Origin: Ecdyonurus torrentis
Taxonomy: Eukaryota; Arthropoda; Insecta; Ephemeroptera; Heptageniidae
Direction: 5' to 3'
Assembly (NCBI GenBank): GCA_949318235.1
Contig: OX439134.1
Location: forward strand, 19,212,556-19,276,555
Length of the DNA: 64,000 bases
Part shown: piece by piece, positions 1 to 9,997 of the stretch
Layout: each line of letters opens with the position of its first letter
Numbering within the stretch: position 1 is the stretch's first letter
Program-made: the position numbers and the translations under genes
The notes under the pieces: model-generated
The model's input: the letters and a program-made list of their open reading frames with translations, nothing else
Told to the model about the DNA's origin: nothing
Database searches by the model: none

Positions 1-285
1 AGAGGCTAGAGTCGATGTAAGTATGATGCGTACAAAAGATACATGGGTTCTCTGTAAACATTAGAGTATACTCTCTACCACATTTCACTATAGTAGACAG
101 TACCCATGTACTATTGGTATAGTGAGTAAACATTTTAAATGCTTTTAATCTATAGTATCGAATTTTGGTTCATTTTTAGATACTCCTCTATGCATTAGAA
201 TTTAATGTAGGCACATGAATGTTTACAAACAATATTTAATGAGTATTAGTTTTAAATTAATGCTACTTTATATTCTCAAAGTATT
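1..285 (-). mobile_element. Family A element, partial, cut by window start
   Basis: Reverse-strand copy of the element seen whole at 15703-16165. It holds one 68-bp unit (the stretch around GGTAGAGAGTATACTC and TAGTACATGGGTACTG) and then the end that reads AGTAGAGGCTAGT on the other strand. The window boundary removes its other end. No coding potential is visible. Its superfamily is not recognised. Confidence 0.7.
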
Positions 286-605
286 GCACGACAGAATTTG
301 TGAAATTTACTTTTACAAGCGGTGTATATTTTAATAACAAAAAAATAATTTTTTTTAACGAGATTTGAGATATCGTGTGTAATTACCTAGTTACAGAGTA
401 ATAAATAATAATAATGTTAAAATATCTAGAGCAATGGTTAATTTTTTTGTTTCGTTATGAAATATCTTGATTAGCTTGTTTATATGTAAAAAATAATTAA
501 TTGTGCTAATGTATTCAATATTTATACACTACTGATAACATGCTTAACATGAAAATGTGAAACTGTTGCAGTACATTATTATAATGTCTGGCGCAAAGAA
601 ATTCT
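286..605. other. AT-rich sequence, nothing recognised
   Basis: No element of the families described here, no RNA gene and no convincing frame was seen. Confidence 0.5.
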
Positions 606-652
606 GTTTTTTTTTTTTTTTTTTTTTTTTTATTTATTTTTTTTTTTTTTTT
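606..652. repeat. poly(T) tract
   Basis: T homopolymer broken by TATTTA. It directly abuts the TA target site of the foldback element at 656. Confidence 0.95.
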
Positions 653-871
653 GTACAGTCGAAGACAAATAAAAGGTTACAATTTAAACGTGATCTATCT
701 TTGCGCGCTTCAAAATTTTATGTGAAAACGAGATTCTCGTGCCACTAGAGGCCACCACAATCGCTTACGTTTAGAGTTCTCTTTCAGGTGAGCTGCTTGG
801 CTGCTTGGCTTGCAAACCAAACAATCCTCGTGTTGCACGCTTATACGCACGTCGCTCTCCGCACCTCCACA

Positions 872-874
<3 letters not shown>

Positions 875-916
<42 letters not shown>
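875..916. repeat. (CT)n microsatellite in foldback arm
   Basis: Perfect dinucleotide run inside the left arm of the 656-1717 element. The reverse-complement arm has a shorter (GA)n at the matching place. Confidence 0.95.
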
Positions 917-922
<6 letters not shown>

Positions 923-1471
923 GTTACAGCAGACAATATTGAACACGTTTTCTTCTCAAGCAAATGCTCAATATCAGTTTTTAAAAAAAATAAATAAATC
1001 TCCTAGATTTTTTCTTTTATTTAATTGAACATTTCTAAGAAATCATGAAATATATGACTCATTTATACGTTACATTCGTTAATATATATATTATATATTT
1101 TTATTTTACTATTCGAAAAAAAAGATAAAACATACCCAACTCAAACTCACTGCCAATCAAGTTACATACTTCATAACGAACATGTTTGGACATTAAGTCT
1201 GGATAAAAATATATTTATTAGGTAGCCTTTACCTTAAATATCAACTTTAGTATTTTAAATTTCAAGCAAATGTATAAATAAATAAACATACACACAAATA
1301 ATTAAATTTAATAAATAAATGAAACATATATAATAGGAATTTATTTCATTATGATTTTAAATATTCATTGAAATAACTTTCCTTCTATTTTTTTTTTCAA
1401 GAAAATTTTTTATTCTATGCATATTTGCTTGAGAACAAAATATATTTAATATTGTCTGCTGTCACAACGGC

Positions 1472-1489
1472 AGAGAGAGAGAGAGAGAG
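1472..1489. repeat. (GA)n microsatellite in foldback arm
   Basis: Counterpart of the 875-916 tract in the right arm, about half its length. Confidence 0.9.
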
Positions 1490-1766
1490 CATGATGTGGA
1501 GGTTTGGAGAGCAAAGTGCGTAAGCGTGCAACACGAGGATTGTTTGGTTTTGCCAGCCAAGCAGCCAAGCAGCCAAGAAGCTCACCTGAAAGAGAACTCT
1601 AAACGTAACCGATTGTGGTGGCCTCTAGTGGCACGAGAATCTCGTTTTCATATAAAGTTTTGAAGCGCGCAAATATAGATCACGTTTAAATTGTAACCTT
1701 TTATTTGTCTTCGACTGTACTCTGAGCATACAAAGGAGTAGAGGCTAGTATTTTAAAACTGATACT

Positions 1767-1950
1767 GACTGCTTATGTTTACTCAAAATGCGGAAAAGGA
1801 AATGCCGGAAAAGGAAACCACGTGACGGTAAAAGTGGGAGGTAGCTCAGGCCTAGCTTGCTGCTAGTTTCAACTTTTCTGCCACTTTTACCGTCACGTGA
1901 TTTCCTCTTCAGGCACTTCCTTTTCCGGTTTTTAGAGTAAACATAAACAC
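1767..1950. mobile_element. Family R foldback, copy 1
   Basis: Ends read ACTGCTTATGTTTACTC and GAGTAAACATAA. Inner arms contain GGAAAAGGAA, CACGTGACGGTAAAAGTG and their complements around a short loop with GCCTAGCTTGCTGCTAG. The CACGTG core is an E-box-like palindrome in each arm. Inserted in a family A element. Confidence 0.75.
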
Positions 1951-2014
1951 TCACTCTCTACTCTAATGCGCATAGAGAGTATTTAAAATAATCCAAAAGT
2001 TGATCCTAGATATT

Positions 2015-2200
2015 GACTGCTTATGTTTACTCTTACAACAGGAAAAGGAAGTGCGGGAAAAGGAAACCATGTGATCTTAAAGTGGGAGGTGGCTCATGCC
2101 TAGCTTGCTGCTGGCGCTTAGTTTTCTCCCACATTTACCGTCACGTGGTTTCCTTTTCCGGCACTTCCTTTTCCGGCATTTTGTGTAAACATAAGCAATC
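2015..2200. mobile_element. Family R foldback, copy 2
   Basis: Same arms, loop and ends as copy 1, in the same host A element 65 bp downstream. The left arm has CATGTGAT where the right arm keeps CACGTG, so the hairpin is imperfect. Confidence 0.75.
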
Positions 2201-2460
2201 TTTGAGAATTTTAAACATTGACTCTCTACCAGTGCATATTTATTCAATACTAATAGGGCATGGGTACTGTCTACTGGTGCAATGTGGTACAGAGTACACT
2301 CTAATGTTTACAGAGGACCCATGTATCTTTTGTACTCATCATACTTACATTAACACTAGCCTCTACAAGATTGAATATTTAGTGAAAATACACTCGTACT
2401 TTCACGTACAATCAAAGTATTTAGTATAGGGTACTCTCTAAACATTCGTTTGTTTGTTTT

Positions 2461-3104
2461 TCTGAGTGTAGTCCACCCTATTTCTAACTTGTCATTTTAA
2501 AATTATATTTACAAAAGTATTGACGCTAAATGTGTTCTCTTAAAGAAGTATAAAATGTTTATTATTATTATTACCACATTAAAACCCCATAACTATAAAA
2601 ATTACCAACTATAATAAACAATACATTATTTCATAAAATTTTATTCTCTCCAACACCATAAATTTTCACCCGCCACTCTAAAATGAACTTTTTTATGCAA
2701 CTTTATTTTCATTGCTATAATCACAATCTTATATGTTACAATTTTTATTTTCTATGCGTTTGGTCGTATTTGTATAAAAAATCACCCCTTTAGAAACCTT
2801 ATACCCTTTGATAACACAAGTAATTTGCATATATAATTATTGCAATATGGTTGATTTTTAGTGCAATAAAATAGGAATATTACTTTTAATGTTATTTTCT
2901 TAACACATATATTACCTTTTTTTTCTTACTGCATAATAATAAATTTGTTAATCGTAACATCTTGTGAAAAAAAACAAAACATAACATAACCAAATATAAT
3001 GTTTATAATATATAAAAGAAAAACTTACTCCAAAGAATTTTGTTTTGTTTTTTGTGTGTGAGTATGTCAAAGTTTTTATATGTTTTAAGTTTGTGATAAA
3101 GTAC
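2461..3104. other. AT-rich sequence, nothing recognised
   Basis: No repeat family, RNA gene or defensible frame seen. Confidence 0.5.
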
Positions 3105-3131
3105 TTTTTTTTTTTTTTTTTTTTTTTTTTT
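3105..3131. repeat. poly(T) tract
   Basis: Uninterrupted T homopolymer. Confidence 0.95.
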
Positions 3132-3249
3132 GTGAACACGCTAATGTACTTTTCAGTTTTTAAATAAGAAATTTTATTGACCCAGCCAGTTCATAGTAAC
3201 AATATAATATTCGTGTGTTTATTATGAAAATAGGTAACTAAATGAAACA

Positions 3250-3461
3250 CACGGACAAAAATAACTACGTAATTATGCTAGCTCATTTTCAGCACAATTT
3301 GTTGTATACAGCATAATCTTGGCTATACTGCATAATTAATATGTTACATAGCATAAATATTATGTTCTATAGCATAGTTATTGATGTTGTTCTAATTTAG
3401 TTATTGTTTATGCTATAATGACATAAATGCAGCATAAATTACGTAATTTATTATTTCCATG
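3250..3461 (-). mobile_element. Family B palindromic MITE, full copy
   Basis: Starts CACGGACAAAAATA and ends AATTACGTAATTTATT with CCATG, so the termini are inverted repeats. The interior is a run of alternating TATGCTG and CAGCATA style motifs that pair across the element. No coding capacity. This is one of the best-preserved members of the most abundant family in the window. Confidence 0.75.
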
Positions 3462-3559
3462 CAACTCTATTTTATGAATGTTCAATCATATTCGTAAACA
3501 ATGCTTTATTCAAAGAACTCTTGTTTAAATTAGGCTAAATATATTATTTATATTAGGCT

Positions 3560-3675
3560 AAATGTATGGGCTTTGCCTTTTTTGATCTCCTGTTGAGCAA
3601 CCTCTTTGACAATGTGCAATGTTTGTATTGTGATATTTTGCTCAATAAAATCATTATTATTATTATTATTAAATC
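3560..3675 (+). mobile_element. Probable LINE 3' tail
   Basis: A stretch ending TTTTGCTCAATAAAATC is followed by a short (ATT)n array. Many non-LTR retrotransposons end in an AATAAA-containing 3' UTR plus a simple repeat, and 5' truncation leaves only this part. No reverse transcriptase is present, so the call rests on the tail alone. Confidence 0.35.
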
Positions 3676-3912
3676 TATGGCTGATTATTTAAAATTAAAT
3701 TTCTATTAGTTTATTGAATAAATCGGGAAACTTAAATAGTATGTAAAAATTTGGGAGAGGGGGAGGGGGATTTTAAATACTTAACTAATCTAAATTACAA
3801 TAAGTCATAGTTTTACTATCTTTTCAAAGTCTATTTTTTAAAGTGACATTGATGGTCACTAGTTTTGAATATCATGGGTAGTTTTTAAAAATGTTAAAAA
3901 TTAAGGACTTAA

Positions 3913-4248
3913 AGCCATAGACCACATAAAATAACACGTGCTTTTTAATGAATAAAAACGAAATGGGATCTTCAAAACTGATGGCAATTTCTACCAGAAT
4001 GTTAATGTAGCCCAACGAGAGAGCGTAAAAATACCTGTAAAGTATGCAAATTGCGTGAAAATTCAAGTTTATGACGTCAGAAACATGCAAAGATTAGTAA
4101 AAAAATGTTGTGCGGGTTGCATAAATCGAATTTTCTGATCACTACTACGGGGCAACTGTTGGGTTTTGAGACAAAGTAATGTTATTTATGTAAATCCCAT
4201 CAAGTGTTTTGTGATATAAATGCTTATGTTTTTCTCTGGTCTATTCCT
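3913..4248 (-). mobile_element. Family C MITE, TTAA duplication (piggyBac-type)
   Basis: Termini are AGCCATAGACCACATAAA and, on the other strand, AGGAATAGACCAGAGAAA, which share an inverted ATAGACCA core. TTAA flanks both sides (3909-3912 and 4249-4252), the target specificity of piggyBac elements. The copy contains TGACGTCA at 4072-4079 and the block GTGCGGGTTGCATAAATCGA. At about 336 bp with no frame, it is non-autonomous. The minus-strand frame crossing it is an artefact shared by several copies. Confidence 0.8.
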
Positions 4249-4916
4249 TTAAAATTTCAGAGCGTCAAAACTTCTAATGACAACACTTAAATATATATAT
4301 GGTTACAAGTTTTTCTGATATTAAAATGTAACCTTTTACTTTTTTAAATTTTTTGCTTACTATTATAGCATACATCACTCATATATGCATGTTAAAATCT
4401 ATAAAAAAAATTACTGAAGTATTTGTGATTAAATTTAATATTAATTGATTGAAGTGGAAAGAACAATCATTATAGATTTGATATAACAAAAGTCGTTCTA
4501 CCAACAATGATCATTATTTTCAAGTGACACTTATTGCAAGGCGACTTGTCGATTGTTACGTTCTGCAATTATTAATGATCTTTTTTTTTTTTTTTTTTTT
4601 TTTTTGTAGCAAATAACTACGATTTTACTCTACTTTAAATTACTCGTTCGGATTGTTCATAAAACTTGTTCATTTTCATACATGCAGTATATAAATGTTT
4701 ACTCTGTGTTAGCACAATTGTTTAGAGAGTTACTGAATGAATAGGTTAAAAATAATTTGGCATAAAGAAATTAAACAATATATGTATATTTACCTATATT
4801 ATATACGTAAATTAAATAAAAAATATATGTATATCTATCTTTATACTATATACGTGGAATAAAAAATAGAGACATGAATTAAAATGCTTGATCAGTAAAT
4901 AGCTGTAAATTTAAAT

Positions 4917-4918
<2 letters not shown>
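4249..4918. other. AT-rich sequence with poly(T)
   Basis: Holds a poly(T) run at about 4580-4605. Otherwise nothing was recognised. Confidence 0.5.

Positions 4919-4947
<29 letters not shown>
4919..4947. repeat. (TA)n microsatellite, left flank of foldback
   Basis: Perfect TA run. A second TA run follows the foldback at 5140-5172, as if the element had inserted into one TA array. Confidence 0.9.
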
Positions 4948-5134
4948 GGACGGTCTCACGGCTATTATATGTATCAGCAAATCTCGCCGTGCCACACAAA
5001 GTAGGTATCTCCTGTGTTACCTGTATTACCTGTAGTACCTATTTTGTGTGTCGCGGCGAGATTTGCTGATACCTATTTTGTGTGACCAGGCGAGATTTGC
5101 AGATACATACAGTATAATAGCCGCGAGACCGTCG

Positions 5135-5138
<4 letters not shown>
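4948..5138. mobile_element. Foldback element inserted in a TA array
   Basis: The left arm GGACGGTCTCACGGCTATTA pairs with TAATAGCCGCGAGACCGTC at the right end. Inside, CAGCAAATCTCGCC pairs with GGCGAGATTTGC, which occurs twice on the right (about 5056-5069 and 5088-5101), so the right arm carries a duplication. The centre has three short repeats of the type TACCTGTA. No frame; the small plus-strand frame is translated TA repeat. Confidence 0.65.

Positions 5139-5139
<1 letters not shown>

Positions 5140-5172
<33 letters not shown>
5140..5172. repeat. (TA)n microsatellite, right flank of foldback
   Basis: Continuation of the TA array split by the foldback at 4948-5138. Confidence 0.9.
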
Positions 5173-5177
<5 letters not shown>

Positions 5178-5280
5178 ATTTGTGCATCAACATCATTAAT
5201 TTTGCAGTTGGGATAACAAATGTCAGCTAAGTGATTATGTAATATTCTTTAAATATCAAATATCTTTTTAAACATTGAGT

Positions 5281-5304
5281 TTTTTTTTTTTTTTTTTTTT
5301 TTTT
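5281..5304. repeat. poly(T) tract
   Basis: T homopolymer. Confidence 0.95.
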
Positions 5305-5386
5305 GCTCTAATAGGAATAAAATAAATTGGAAGTTAAATATCCAATTTCTTTTCTTATTATTGTTGTGATTTTGATTGGATAAAAC

Positions 5387-5891
5387 CAGACATGGCCAGC
5401 GCTCTTTAAATATGAGCACGCTCGCGCTCCGCGCTCGCGATCACGTAACTGATCGCGCTCACGCTATGCGCTCACAATTTAACTTATGAGCGTGCTCACG
5501 CTCACGCTCTTGAATTTTATGAGCGCGCTCTTATGTCACTCCTTTAAGTCTTAAAAATGTGGGTGTGACTCTTAGCTGGACCGTTCTAGTGATTAGGAAA
5601 TAGCTTATACCGCAATTTTAACTGTGGTAGAAGGTATATTAATTGATTAATTTGCAAAAATTAGACATTTCATAAATCGAACCACATAAATTACTATATT
5701 TTAGGTTTCTCATTTTGTATTCCTCAAAGCAAAAAATAAGGCACGATCAAGTCGCTCTTTTCACAACATTTTAATCGCGCTCGCGCTCACGCTCGCGACC
5801 CTAATAAATGAGCGACGCTCCCGCTCCGCTCTCAATTTTTGAGCGCGCTCACGTGAGCGTCGCTCAAATAAGACGCTCATGCCCATGTCTG
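5387..5891. mobile_element. hAT-type non-autonomous element
   Basis: Ends CAGACATGG and CCATGTCTG are inverted, and a perfect 8-bp duplication GATAAAAC lies on both sides (5379-5386 and 5892-5899). An 8-bp duplication with CAG..CTG ends is the hAT signature. Both sub-terminal zones are packed with GAGCGCGCTC-like and GCTCGCGCTC motifs in both orientations, as expected of hAT transposase binding sites. The AT-rich middle has no transposase. At 505 bp this is a deletion derivative or MITE. The perfect duplication suggests a fairly recent insertion. Confidence 0.85.
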
Positions 5892-6099
5892 GATAAAACT
5901 CGTAACTTTATATTTTTTCTTCTTCTCTTTTTCAGATTAATGCCTCAAGCAAATTGCAATAGAAATCCATTTCAATAAAATATAATTTTCAGATGCTGTT
6001 TGAATTGATGACTTGATGTTTTTCTGGTTTCTCATAAACATAATTTTTATAAAAAGAAAAAGAAAAAATAAATAAATTAAAATAAACAGAGTACGCAGA

Positions 6100-6250
6100 A
6101 AGTTTTTTTTTTCTGTCATATTGTGTTGTCGTGCTACACTTTCTCCATAGTACCGTCAAGACAGGCACAATGAAAATTTCCCACAAGAACTAGCCACAAA
6201 CTAATACACAGCCCGGTATTTGCCATGGCAGCCTAGAGAAACCGTGTATA
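6100..6250 (-). mobile_element. SINE 3' part, reverse strand
   Basis: Read on the minus strand it begins CACGGTTTCTCTAGGCTG, passes through CATGGCAAATACCGGGCTGT and ends GTGTAGCACG..AACACAATATGACAG followed by poly(A) (poly(T) here). The same order occurs at 9808-9993. The 5' tRNA-derived head is missing. Confidence 0.65.
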
Positions 6251-6430
6251 AAATAAATGACGCAATTTATACTGTATAGTTGCATGCTGTTTGTTATCAT
6301 TGTATAGCATAAATGTTACTCTCTTATAAAAAAAAAAAAAAAAAAAAAAACATGAAAAATTTAATAGCATAATAATTATGCTGCTAATATAAATTGTATG
6401 CTGTACAGCATAATTATTATTGAATATGAC
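6251..6430. mobile_element. Family B fragments with poly(A)
   Basis: Pieces with TATAGCATAAATGTT and GCATAATAATTATGCTG motifs lie on either side of a poly(A) run at about 6330-6350. The terminal repeats are not intact. Confidence 0.5.
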
Positions 6431-6523
6431 ATTCTTATGAAATAGATAAACATTACTAAGTTTGGGCTAAGAATTATGTATTTTTTTTTTTCCGTTTATA
6501 TAAATGAAAATAATCATGAGTAT

Positions 6524-6730
6524 TTTACGAAAAGAATAAATTATGTAATTTATGCTGAATTTATGTCATTATTAATGCTGTTAAAATTTAGCAACATATA
6601 ATTATGCTGTAAACCATAATATTTATGCTTTATAACATAGCTACAATGCAGTATAGCCTGAATTATATTATCTAGAACAATTACTGAAAAAGAACTAGCG
6701 TATAATTAATCCGTATTTATTTTTGTCCGA
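6524..6730 (+). mobile_element. Family B MITE, full copy
   Basis: Starts near AAAGAATAAATTATGTAATT and ends ATTTATTTTTGTCCGAG, the two B termini. The first palindrome is mutated from ATTACGTAAT to ATTATGTAAT. Confidence 0.7.
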
Positions 6731-6732
6731 GT

Positions 6733-7341
6733 TGTTTAATAAGTTAGAACGTTTTCAATTTTTCTAACTAACTTCAAAAATATGTTTCTTCTCCTTTATA
6801 ATTTATTAAAACCTAAAAATCCATAATATAGATCGTAAAAAACGCGAGTTCTTTAAAAAAAATTCAGTTCAGAATAATATTTAAAATTCCACGTTTTTTT
6901 TTTCTCTTCATACAAAAATGTTATATAGTAATCGTATACTATAGTGAATGACACATTAATTTAGCTTATCTATGTATGTGTATGTACAAAAGGTTTGGTA
7001 AACCCTCGAGGCACAATATGTAGTTAAAATTACAATTTGAATCGCACAGACGACGAGTGGTGAAATATTAATTTGTCAACCTCATTTGTATGTTTCTTTT
7101 TCACCCAGTAGTGATGTTACGCTTGATCAAACAAGTACCGCACTAGTGTAAGTACTTATTACTTACAGTATGTACTTACACATAGCAAATAAAAGAATGA
7201 GATTTAAGGTGTAGTTACGTGGAAGCTTAAACAAACACATTTCAAATTAAAAAAAAAAAAAAAAAAAAAAACTTGAAATAAGGCACACAAAAATACTTGC
7301 AAAATTTTTTTTAACATAAGGTAGTGGAATCACATTTCATG
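6733..7341. other. AT-rich sequence with small palindrome and poly(A)
   Basis: Contains TGTAAGTACTTATTACTTAC and further TAAGTAC repeats in both orientations at about 7147-7183, and poly(A) at about 7250-7271. Nothing else recognised. Confidence 0.5.
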
Positions 7342-7490
7342 CACAGAAAGAAAAAATAACACATTTTATGCTGCATTTATGTCAAATTATAGCATATATA
7401 ATTGCTGCTAAATTGAGACAGCATAAATAATTATGCAATTCAAGATCATATTTGTGCTATGTAGCATAACCATGATGCAGTATAGACCGG
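7342..7490 (+). mobile_element. Family B MITE, 3' truncated
   Basis: Retains TTTTATGCTGCATTTATGTCA and TGCTATGTAGCATAA. The sequence passes into a diverged family I-like element at about 7491. Confidence 0.55.
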
Positions 7491-7494
7491 TTGC

Positions 7495-7790
7495 ACTCAT
7501 ATTTAAGAGCCGCCATTTTGCTGGTTAATAATACATAGGCCAGCATAGGAAAAACGTCATTTTTATTCTTTTAACAGCAAAAGAAGCTTCAAAGCTCAAT
7601 CAAAGACTTATTTCTAGCTTCTAATAAGCTTGAAGAATATGAGAAAAATTCGTTCAGTTGAAATAAACTCTTTTTATGTAAAAAAAAATTAGGAGAAATG
7701 ATGTTTCCCTTATGCTGGACAATGCATTAGGTACCACAAACATGGTGACAAAGCGCAAGGATGTGCAAGGGGTCTATATAAATGTTGATA
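7495..7790 (-). mobile_element. Diverged family I-like element
   Basis: Shows the spaced landmarks of family I in reverse order: AGGCCAGCATAGGAAAAA, a stretch with AGAAAAATTCGTT, then CTTATGCTGGACAATGC and GGGGTCTATATAA. The match is clear in order but weak in bases. Confidence 0.35.
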
Positions 7791-7799
7791 TTTACAACT

Positions 7800-8483
7800 T
7801 ACGTGAGAAATTTTTTCCATGTTGTTTTAATCATAAAATGTTGCTACATTGAGCTAGTATAATTATTACTTTTTTTTCCCCACTGTAGAATAATAACTAT
7901 AGCTATTCATTTTATTTTTTTCCAAGTATTACAAACTCACAATTAAGCTTCTATACAGAGAAGAAGGTAATTATTTTTCTATTGAATCTGAAGGTAAAAA
8001 GTACTCATGTAAATTTAACATGAGTATACTGTAAATCTCTATTGAGATAAGCTAACAGTAAGTATGTACTCGCTTTAGGCAGAGCAATTCAAACTCTTTC
8101 CATATAATACCCATCTCTCGTTAAATTAAAATATTTCACAATTCACTGAGTAGAGCTTGTCAGTTATTTTTTATTACTCTATATATGTATGGTTAAATCT
8201 AATGTTTTTTTATTGCTGTATCACACATTAAATACAACCGAAGGGAAAAAACATAACATTACGTAATTATATATTGAAACATCTTCTATTGAAATTTATA
8301 TAATTGGAGCTTACGGGTGTTATTGTAATTTATTGTAATTACCATAATTTTAGTATTTCACAATAATTTATAACGGAGAAAATTATTATAGTATATTTCA
8401 TGTATTGGTATACCAATACCAATTGGTATATAATGTATGGTTACATAGTTATAAATAATTATTTTTATTTTCGTTGTTCCTTC
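7800..8483. other. AT-rich sequence, nothing recognised
   Basis: Contains a small nested palindrome, ATTGGTATACCAAT then ACCAATTGGT, at about 8404-8430. No gene or repeat family. Confidence 0.5.

Positions 8484-8513
<30 letters not shown>
8484..8513. repeat. poly(A) tract
   Basis: A homopolymer. No SINE body could be identified upstream. Confidence 0.95.
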
Positions 8514-8516
<3 letters not shown>

Positions 8517-8825
8517 GAGCAAGTTTTTGAATTGTTACTACAGTTTTGATTTACATAATATAATTATGGAAATTTTTGTATGCTTAATTTTTTTTTCGTT
8601 TGTATGATGTTTAATCATTTTTTGGAGGTTATAAATTATAACAAAGGATATATGTTAATTGAAATAACCTATGTATGAACCAGCCGATAAGGCCTCGGCC
8701 TTGGTTGGATGTTTTGTACAATTTAAGAATAAAAAAAAAAATTAGTTCTTTATTCTGTAACAGTGTAAGTCCACCTATACTCAATATATTAGAGCACAAA
8801 ACAAACGTAAAAAACGAGAGAGATC

Positions 8826-9060
8826 GTTCTATAAACTACAGTTTGTTCTGTAAAGTATAGTGAGACTCATTAACAATGATTGGCTGCCCAAAAAAATTAG
8901 ATACATTCATTGGTTGATCTTGTTTTTTGAGCCGATAGAAGTGAGTCGCATGTTGAGCATGGAACTTTTTTTTTTTTTTAAGTTTCGTTCATTCTTATTA
9001 GTTCTAAAATTCTAAACGAAGAAATAACAATGATCATGATCAACCATACATATAAACGTA
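8826..9060 (+). mobile_element. Family E element, 3' truncated
   Basis: Begins with GTTCTATAAACTACAG and GTTCTGTAAAG, runs through CATTGGTTGATCTTGTTTTT and GAAATAACAATGATC, and stops after ATATAAACGTA. The region with the central TGACGTCA-like site and the other terminus are missing. Confidence 0.6.
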
Positions 9061-9087
9061 TTTCTATTTCTAAAGTTTTACACTTCA

Positions 9088-9306
9088 ATGGAGGTTATCG
9101 GTTTAGCGCGCGGGGAGACGCGGGGGAAGCTAAGGGTCCCCTAATTTAACATTACGCTTATGGGGGAAAACACGTTTTTTTTTGCGGTTTTTGAGAAAAC
9201 TACTCCACCGATTTCAGAGAAATTCAAATGAGAAATACTAGACATACTTTTAAGTGTTTTAAGACATAGTCATTTTTAAGCATATTTTTAAACCGATAAC
9301 CTCCAT
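9088..9306. mobile_element. MITE with GGAGGTTATCGGTTTA termini
   Basis: ATGGAGGTTATCGGTTTA (9088-9105) is exactly repeated in inverted orientation at 9289-9306. The left interior is locally GC-rich (GCGCGCGGGGAGACGCGGGG). No frame and only this copy in the window. The target duplication is unclear. Confidence 0.65.
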
Positions 9307-9719
9307 ACTTAATTTTAAAATGTTATAGAAAATAATACAAACTGCAAAGTTAATTCAATGATTGTTGTTGTAATTTCAATTATATTTTCGTGTTATATTC
9401 CCTCATACTAAAGTAAGGGAAAGGATTGTTATTTTAGTATACAGTAGTCGTAATTAAATCACACACAAATATGATCGCAGGCTGTGCTGTGAGCGTGTTG
9501 TTTGTTTTCACAGTCCAGGACCAGTCACTTTAAAACCACAAATATGCTCGACATTTTTGTATACTCTATTACATGGTCACAAATATGTATATTAAAATCA
9601 TGCTAGCCAATTTTAGTATCATTTGTTCATTATAATTAAAGGCTTGAAATTAGAAAGAGAAGAATCTGAAATTTTGCACAAAGATACATTAAGATAAGAT
9701 ATCTTTAAAAATGTAATAT
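9307..9719. other. AT-rich sequence, nothing recognised
   Basis: No recognised repeat or RNA gene. Confidence 0.5.
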
Positions 9720-9746
9720 ACATATATATATATATATATATATATT
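9720..9746. repeat. (TA)n microsatellite
   Basis: Perfect TA run. Confidence 0.95.
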
Positions 9747-9789
9747 GAATAAATATATTGAATTCATATATAATATATGAATTGCACCG

Positions 9790-9958
9790 AACAGCCTGCC
9801 TAAACGTTTCCACGGTTTCTCTAGGCTGTCATGGCGAATGCCGGGCTGTGTACTTAGCCCGTGTGTGCTTTTCCATTAATTGGAAAGTCCTTACCTGTCG
9901 ATAAGACAATGTCTTGACTGGGACTGGGATTGGTGTAGCAAAATAACACAATATGGCA

Positions 9959-9993
<35 letters not shown>
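9790..9993 (+). mobile_element. SINE 3' part with poly(A) tail
   Basis: Starts within the central domain GTTTCCACGGTTTCTCTAGG, continues TGTCATGGCGAATGCCGGGC and a unique region, and ends GGTGTAGC..AACACAATATGGCAAGC followed by about 32 A. The same 3' end occurs at 6100 (reverse). The head is missing, so this is a 5'-truncated retroposed copy. The central domain also occurs in the tRNA-headed SINE at 38071. Confidence 0.7.

Positions 9994-9997
<4 letters not shown>

Larger units (their letters stand above)
656..1717. mobile_element. Foldback element with TA duplication, Tc1/mariner-like ends
   Basis: Two arms of roughly 330 bp, 656-980 and 1390-1717, are reverse complements of each other. 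Outer ends read CAGTCGAAGACAAATAAAAG and its complement, and TA flanks both sides (654-655, 1718-1719). A CAG-type terminus with a TA target fits the Tc1/mariner superfamily. Each arm carries a CT/GA microsatellite, about 21 units at 875-916 on the left and about 9 at 1472-1489 on the right, so the arms have diverged by slippage. The roughly 400-bp centre is AT-rich and non-coding. It is too short for, and lacks, a transposase, so it is a non-autonomous copy. Short frames crossing the left arm are artefacts. Confidence 0.75.
1735..2460 (+). mobile_element. Family A element interrupted by two R foldbacks
   Basis: Begins AGTAGAGGCTAGTATTTTAA and ends near TTTGTTTTTCTGAGTGTAGT, like the copies at 15703 and 27275. 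A single 68-bp unit lies at about 2222-2310. Two family R foldbacks (1767-1950, 2015-2200) split its 5' half. Removing them restores an order similar to the uninterrupted copy. Non-coding: the long plus-strand frame at 2013-2429 crosses R and A sequence and is rejected as a gene. Confidence 0.7.

Noticed and set aside
2013..2429. 138-codon plus-strand frame
   Set aside because: Crosses an R foldback and the host A element. Similar frames recur at other copies, so it is repeat-derived.
3872..4090. Minus-strand frame repeated at 18402, 20818 and 24967 with the same peptide ending
   Set aside because: The repeated peptide comes from family C MITE copies (YINILVKI.. region), with no start or stop conservation. 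It is a MITE, not a gene family.
8689..8702. AAGGCCTCGGCCTT palindrome
   Set aside because: Short, isolated and not repeated elsewhere in the window.
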